A DNA stretch of 9,875 nucleotides from an uncultured Rhodocyclaceae bacterium (GTDB taxonomy: Bacteria; Pseudomonadota; Gammaproteobacteria; Burkholderiales; Rhodocyclaceae). The stretch covers positions 1 through 9,875 of the forward strand of contig CAJBAP010000178.1 of the NCBI GenBank assembly GCA_903950295.1, written 5' to 3'. Below the pieces are notes generated by a model. It was given only the letters and a program-made list of their open reading frames with translations. It was not told where the DNA came from and ran no database searches. Below, piece after piece: positions 6,548-9,875 of this stretch; position 1 is the stretch's first letter, and each line of letters begins with the position of its first letter. The position numbers and the translations under genes were made by a program.

Positions 6548-8368
6548 ATGAAAATGAACTTTGCACCGTGGCGCACGCTGCGCGGCCGGCTGCTGTTGCT
6601 GGCCCTGCTGGTCGAGGCGATCATGCTCGGCCTCCTCGTCAGCAACAGCCTGCGCCTCTTGCACGAGGCGATGGGCGACCAGGCGCGAGCGCAGGCCGAG
6701 CAGATCGCGCCGGTGCTGTCGGCCGCCCTGGTCGCGCCCATGGCGCAATACGACTATGCCACGGTGCAGGCCGTGCTAGACGAAAGCAAGGCAGTGCGCG
6801 GCATCGATTACCTGGCAGTGACCGATTCGACAGGCGCCATCGTCGCCACCAGCGGCCTTAAGGGTGGCCAGGCACTGCCACCGGTCGACAGTAAATTCAC
6901 GCTCGATGACGACGATTCGCCACCGCGGTATGACGTGGCGCTACCGATCCATTTGGCTGGCCAGACGCTCGGCAAGCTGCAGTTCGGCCTCGATCTCTCA
7001 CGCATCGTCGTCGCCCGCAACAACCTGCTGACCCAGGGCCTGCTGATTGCCAGCGGCGAAATGTTCCTGTCAGCCGCCTTGCTGACGCTGCTCGGCCTGA
7101 TGATGACGCGCCAGTTGTCGGTACTGACCGAGGCCAGCCTCAAGGTGGCCGAGGGCGAACTGACGCCGGCACCCGTCCCCGAGGGACAGGACGACGTCGG
7201 CCGCCTCGGCGCGGCCTTCAATCTGATGTCGCGCGCCATCGCCGAGCGTATCGACCAGCTCAAGGGCGTATTCGACCTGAGCCCCGATGGCTTCGTCGCC
7301 TTCGGCCAAGATGGCCAGGTCAGTTATGCCAGCCCCGCCTTCTTCCTCCTGACCGGCCTTTCCGACCACGATGTAATAGGGCTGGACGAGGCCGCCATGT
7401 CGGCGCGGCTGGCCGGCATCTGCATCGCGTCCGTGCGTTTTGCCGGCATCGCCGCCCTGAAAGCCGGCCCGGCCGAGAGCAATCTCCGTGTGATCGGCAA
7501 GTCAGCGGGTGAGCAACGGCGGCGCCATCTGATCGAATTGGCCGGCCCCGGCAAGCATGTGCTCGAGGTCGGCTTGCGCCAATCGACCAGCGGCAGCGTT
7601 TCGCAGATTCTCTATTTGCGCGACGTCACCCACGAAACCGAGGTCGACCGCATCAAGAGCGAATTTCTCTCCACCGCCGCCCATGAACTGCGCACGCCGA
7701 TGGCCAGCATCTATGGTTTCACCGAACTGCTGCTGAACCAGGATTTCGACACCGCGGACCAGCGCGATTTCCTCGCCACCATCTTCAGGCAGTCAGAACT
7801 GATGATCTCGATCATCAATGAACTCCTCGACCTCTCCCGCATCGAGGCGCGGCGCGGCAAGGATTTTGTCATCGAGGACATCGACGTGCGGGCACTCTTG
7901 CGCGAGATCGTCGCCGGTTTCAAGACGCCGCTGGAGCGCCCTGCGCCGCTGCTGCCAACCCCGAATGGACCGCACTGGGTGCGCGCCGACCGCAAGAAAC
8001 TCCCCCAGGCTGTCAGCAACGTGCTTTCAAATGCCTACAAGTATTCACCCGACGGTGGCACCGTAAATATCGAATTCAAGCTTGCCGCCGATGAATCAGG
8101 GAAACCCGACGAAAAAGCCCCGTCGCTCATCGGCATTCGCATCAGCGACCACGGCATTGGCATGTCACCCGAACAACTGGCGCATGTCTGCGAACGCTTC
8201 TATCGCGCCGATACTTCAGGAAAGACCCCCGGCACCGGTCTCGGTATGAGCATCGTCAAGGAAATCATCGAACTGCATGGCGGTGTTCTAGATTTCGACA
8301 GCCAGATCGGCACTGGCACCCGCGTCACGCTCTGGCTGCCCGCAGCCAATGAGGAGAAAACGACATGA
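6548..8368 (+). CDS. membrane sensor histidine kinase with periplasmic domain, HAMP-PAS-HisKA-HATPase
   Basis: 606 residues. Membrane helices at ~13-36 and ~161-186 enclose a periplasmic domain of ~125 residues containing IDYLAVTDSTGAIVATSG, the strand-turn-strand pattern of small Cache/PAS-like sensors. HAMP (~186-238) and one PAS (~240-360) follow. HisKA has H379 in AAHELRTPM; the HATPase has N495, G1 DHGIGM (D534) and G2 GTGLGM (562-566), all intact. No receiver domain is attached. The gene begins 11 bases after the PhnD-like gene, so the exported protein is a likely partner of the periplasmic domain. ATG 6548 is chosen because the upstream open frame lies inside the previous gene and the membrane helix starts shortly after; the nearest good AGGAG (6526-6530) is distant, so coupling is likely. 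ATG 6554 is a possible alternative. The kinase core nearly repeats that of the gene at 3703, whereas its PAS is much less similar. Confidence 0.92.
   Translation: MKMNFAPWRTLRGRLLLLALLVEAIMLGLLVSNSLRLLHEAMGDQARAQAEQIAPVLSAALVAPMAQYDYATVQAVLDESKAVRGIDYLAVTDSTGAIVATSGLKGGQALPPVDSKFTLDDDDSPPRYDVALPIHLAGQTLGKLQFGLDLSRIVVARNNLLTQGLLIASGEMFLSAALLTLLGLMMTRQLSVLTEASLKVAEGELTPAPVPEGQDDVGRLGAAFNLMSRAIAERIDQLKGVFDLSPDGFVAFGQDGQVSYASPAFFLLTGLSDHDVIGLDEAAMSARLAGICIASVRFAGIAALKAGPAESNLRVIGKSAGEQRRRHLIELAGPGKHVLEVGLRQSTSGSVSQILYLRDVTHETEVDRIKSEFLSTAAHELRTPMASIYGFTELLLNQDFDTADQRDFLATIFRQSELMISIINELLDLSRIEARRGKDFVIEDIDVRALLREIVAGFKTPLERPAPLLPTPNGPHWVRADRKKLPQAVSNVLSNAYKYSPDGGTVNIEFKLAADESGKPDEKAPSLIGIRISDHGIGMSPEQLAHVCERFYRADTSGKTPGTGLGMSIVKEIIELHGGVLDFDSQIGTGTRVTLWLPAANEEKTT
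7628..8341 (+). repeat. duplicated kinase-core module, copy B
   Basis: This is the partner of the segment at 4921-5634, in the same orientation and in frame. Differences are scattered substitutions, 21 amino-acid changes by my count, with none in the H, N, G1 or G2 motifs. The two genes differ completely in their membrane and periplasmic parts, so only the transmitter was duplicated or homogenised. A third, more diverged copy begins in the last ~210 bases of the window. Confidence 0.9.
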
Positions 8369-9875
8369 AACGATCCGGCTCATTCTTTGGCGTTCTGATC
8401 GCCCTGATCCTGGGCTCGAGCCTCACACTGTTCTGGAGCGTCGCCCTCTACGAGTTGCACCGCAGCCAGGTGGCGCATCTGCACGAAGCCGAAGTCAGGA
8501 CGGTGATTCAGGCCCAGGTCTTCTCCGAGTATTCCCGGTCAACCATCAAGCGCATCAACGAATTCCTCCTCAACACCCGCAGCGAATGGACCGGCGACTG
8601 GCAGGCATTTTCATCCATCGTCAAGCGCTCGCAGGAAAACATCGACGACATCATTTTTCAGGTCGCGGTGATCGACCGGGACGGCCTGATGGCTTTCTCG
8701 AACCTGGCCAAGCCGACCGACCGCACCGACCTCAGCGAGCGCGAGCACTTCCGCGTGCACAAGGAAGCGGACGGTGCCGACCGCCTGTTCATCAGCAAAC
8801 CGCTGAAGGGCAAGGTATCGGGAAAATGGTCGATCCAGCTCACCCGCCCCATCATCGACGCGGGGCGCTTCAACGGTGTCCTCGTCGTCTCAGTCAGCCC
8901 GGACCAGTTCGCCGCCTTCGCCGAGAAGCTGGGCGTTTCCAGGAGCAATGCGATGGCGATCGTGCGCAATACCGGCGAGATCATGTCGCGCTACCCGCTG
9001 GACGAAAAGGGGTTGGGTGTGATCCTCAGCGACCGTCCATTCCTCGGCAACGACGCCCCGCTCAAAGGCAACTATCGCCAGATATCGAAGGTCGATGAAC
9101 AGGATCGCATCTGGGGCTTCAGCACCCTGCCCGAATACGGCATGAGTTTCGTGATGGGCGAAGCGGTCACCGACGTGCTCGCCCCCTACGAGAGTCATCG
9201 GCGCGACGTGCTCCTGGTTGCAAGTGCCGTCTCCGTCATGGCCATCATCCTGCTCCTGCTGCTGTTCCGTTCCCTGAATGCCGTGAACCAGGTCAAGCTG
9301 CAGCTGGCCGAAATCTTCGCACTCAGCCCGGATGGCTTTGTCTCGTTTGACGCCCGCCATCGCGTCAGTTACGTCAGCCCGGCATTTTTGGAAATGACGG
9401 GGTTTGTGGAGACCGATCTGATCGGACTCGATGCGCCGACGTTCTCGACGCGCCTGGCACTGCTGTGCAACCCGCAGGCGCGCTTTCCCGGCATTACCGC
9501 CCTGCTCACCATGCAAAAAGTCGGTGCTGGCGGGACGGCGGATGGGCGTGCGCCCGGCGGTGCGGGCCATCTGCTGATCGAACTGGCCGGTGCCAGCCAA
9601 CGCGTGCTGGAAGTGGGGCTGCGGACATCAGCCGCCGCCACGGTGTCGCAGATCCTGTATTGCCGCGATGTCACCCGCGAGACCGAGGTCGATCGGCTCA
9701 AGAGCGAATTCCTCTCCACCGCGGCTCACGAGCTGCGCACGCCGATGGCCAGCATTTACGGGTTCACGGAACTGCTGATCAACCAGCCCTTCGACGAGCC
9801 CGACCGACAGGAAATGCTCACCACCATCTTCAGACAGTCCGAACTGATGGCGTCGATCATCAACGAACTGCTCGA
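8365..9875 (+). CDS. Cache-domain sensor histidine kinase (3' end beyond window)
   Basis: 503 complete codons are visible, with no stop before the right edge. Membrane helices at ~8-27 and ~283-302 flank a ~255-residue periplasmic region with a Cache (dCache-type) pattern: AVIDRDGLMAFSN (101-113), DLSEREHFRVH (122-132), LFISKPLKG (141-149), SGKWSIQLTRPI (152-163) and GVLVVSVSP (171-179). Such domains bind small molecules directly. There is no HAMP; a short linker joins TM2 to the PAS (~315-440) shared with the other two kinases. HisKA follows, with H455 in AAHELRTPM, and the window ends in its second helix. The ATPase domain must lie outside, and whether a receiver follows is unknown. GAGGAGAA (8351-8357) sits eight bases before the ATG, which overlaps the previous stop as ATGA. 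Its H-box region is less like the other two than they are like each other, with ~12 differences in 67 residues. Confidence 0.9.
   Translation, partial: MKRSGSFFGVLIALILGSSLTLFWSVALYELHRSQVAHLHEAEVRTVIQAQVFSEYSRSTIKRINEFLLNTRSEWTGDWQAFSSIVKRSQENIDDIIFQVAVIDRDGLMAFSNLAKPTDRTDLSEREHFRVHKEADGADRLFISKPLKGKVSGKWSIQLTRPIIDAGRFNGVLVVSVSPDQFAAFAEKLGVSRSNAMAIVRNTGEIMSRYPLDEKGLGVILSDRPFLGNDAPLKGNYRQISKVDEQDRIWGFSTLPEYGMSFVMGEAVTDVLAPYESHRRDVLLVASAVSVMAIILLLLLFRSLNAVNQVKLQLAEIFALSPDGFVSFDARHRVSYVSPAFLEMTGFVETDLIGLDAPTFSTRLALLCNPQARFPGITALLTMQKVGAGGTADGRAPGGAGHLLIELAGASQRVLEVGLRTSAAATVSQILYCRDVTRETEVDRLKSEFLSTAAHELRTPMASIYGFTELLINQPFDEPDRQEMLTTIFRQSELMASIINELL

Overview
The window holds eight genes on the + strand, packed end to end from about position 282 to the right edge. 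Gaps are 19 bases or less, and two junctions are 4-base ATGA overlaps. Every gene encodes a signalling protein or a probable signal receptor; no metabolic enzyme, transporter permease, RNA gene or mobile element is visible. The coding DNA is GC-rich (roughly 58-62% by eye), while the ~110 bases before the first gene are AT-rich. Protein style and base composition suggest a Gram-negative, probably a betaproteobacterium of the Rhodocyclales/Burkholderiales kind. This is an inference from general resemblance, not from a marker gene.

Layout: (1) 1-281, a leader with a plausible sigma70 promoter overlapped by three 10-bp direct repeats. (2) 282-893, a fusion of a BldC/MerR/excisionase-type helix-turn-helix with a response-regulator receiver. 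(3) 905-1843, a degenerate histidine kinase-like protein that has lost the phospho-accepting His and the N-box Asn. (4) 1840-2205, a stand-alone CheY-like receiver. (5) 2213-3700, a coiled coil-PAS-PAS-GGDEF diguanylate cyclase with intact active site and inhibitory site. (6) 3703-5661, a membrane histidine kinase with a very small periplasmic loop, HAMP and two PAS domains. (7) 5679-6536, an exported PhnD-like solute-binding protein. (8) 6548-8368, a second membrane histidine kinase with a ~125-residue periplasmic domain. (9) 8365 to the edge, a third histidine kinase with a large Cache-type periplasmic domain, cut off by the window.

The three kinases share one transmitter module (a distinctive PAS plus HisKA/HATPase) attached to three different sensory front ends. 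The kinase cores of the first two are about 91% identical over 238 residues without gaps, and much of their DNA is identical, whereas their PAS domains have diverged. This points to recent duplication or gene conversion of the transmitter while the sensors were exchanged.

Working model (inference): several sensors, one probably reading a ligand through the PhnD-like protein, feed a common kinase core. The core would phosphorylate the HTH-receiver protein and the CheY-like protein, with the pseudokinase as adaptor or modulator and the GGDEF enzyme giving a c-di-GMP output. The AT-rich direct repeats upstream could be where the HTH-receiver protein regulates its own operon.
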